Positions 63,854-64,000 of a stretch of 64,000 bases of DNA are shown piece by piece. The position numbers were made by a program, and so were the translations under genes. The notes under the pieces are model-generated. The model was not told the origin of the DNA and searched no databases. It saw nothing but the letters and a program-made list of their open reading frames with translations. Within the stretch, counting starts at the first letter, position 1; each line of letters starts with the position of its first letter. Source of the DNA: Joostella atrarenae (lineage in GTDB: Bacteria > Bacteroidota > Bacteroidia > Flavobacteriales > Flavobacteriaceae); assembly GCF_021764745.1 (NCBI RefSeq), contig NZ_JAETXX010000013.1, positions 1 to 64,000 of the forward strand, given 5' to 3'.

Positions 63854-64000
63854 TTAAGATAACGTAGTCCAAACAAAGCCTCCATACAGTCCTAATAATA
63901 TAATTCCATCACGCCACCCTAATCGGAGTCCTCTAGGAATAAAAACTAACGGGAGTATTATAAACGAGATACCAAGCATCCAATAAATATCATTATTTAA
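63854..64000 (-). CDS. 3' end of a probable Na+/Ca2+ antiporter (partial)
   Basis: The frame enters from the right edge and ends with TAA at 63854-63856, giving 48 C-terminal residues (DIYWMLGISFIILPLVFIPR then GLRLGWRDGIILLGLY). The pattern of one hydrophobic helix, a basic loop with RxxGxxL, then a second helix is the usual end of YrbG-type calcium/sodium antiporters. With only the tail visible, the family call is moderate. Confidence 0.5.
   Translation of the reverse strand, partial: LNNDIYWMLGISFIILPLVFIPRGLRLGWRDGIILLGLYGGFVWTTLS

Overview
The window looks like chromosome of an AT-rich Bacteroidota, most likely a member of the Flavobacteriaceae. The evidence is direct: several genes are preceded by the Bacteroidota promoter form TTG-N19/20-TAnnTTTG (for example before thrS and purM), Shine-Dalgarno sequences are largely absent, there are many lipoproteins and a TonB receptor, one giant protein carries SprB repeats and a type IX secretion (T9SS) type A tail, and both a GSIII and a GSII glutamine synthetase are present. 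No rRNA, tRNA, CRISPR array or intact insertion sequence was seen.

Layout. 416-3793: thrS-infC-rpmI-rplT translation operon from a near-consensus promoter to a strong terminator; infC has no ATG at its real N-terminus and the rpmI-rplT spacer can fold into a pseudoknot. 3816-8759: a zinc-protease-like lipoprotein, a Cof-type HAD phosphatase, a YjbQ protein and an octaheme cytochrome c lipoprotein with TPRs. 8775-12244: a probable copper-handling operon (small Cys-containing membrane protein, YtkA-like Met/His lipoprotein, OprC/NosA-like TonB receptor). 12325-16438: a conserved exported protein, purD, and a three-repeat lipoprotein.

16681-39869 is the accessory heart of the window: five very large exported or outer-membrane proteins on the minus strand (an 816-aa outer-membrane barrel, a 1913-aa TANFOR/FN3/metzincin-motif protein with a polymorphic-toxin-like C-terminus, an unrecognised 1609-aa protein, an FN3 protein, and a 1647-aa SprB-repeat protein with a T9SS tail). 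They are packed in two tight groups (8 bp; 10 bp; overlap), and small two-helix membrane proteins lie on both sides. Upstream there is a local duplication of a small membrane gene plus the 3' end of the neighbouring UDP-glucuronate decarboxylase gene, with a remnant of a Y1 (RAYT/IS200-like) transposase in between.

39966-64000 is mostly core metabolism: a UXS-type decarboxylase, the B12-dependent mutase IcmF, purU, a BtuF-like binding protein, pyrF, prfA, a small membrane protein with an ABC ATPase, the nitrite-ammonification set nrfH-nrfA-ccsBA, B12-dependent ribonucleotide reductase nrdJ, purM, and the divergent glutamine synthetases GSIII and GSII. The end of a probable Na+/Ca2+ antiporter gene runs off the right edge. 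Recurring themes are purine/C1 metabolism (purD, purU, purM), cobalamin use (icmF, btuF-like, nrdJ), c-type cytochrome respiration of nitrite, and ammonium assimilation by two unrelated-size glutamine synthetases.

All functional calls rest on reading motifs and family resemblance by eye; no database search was run.
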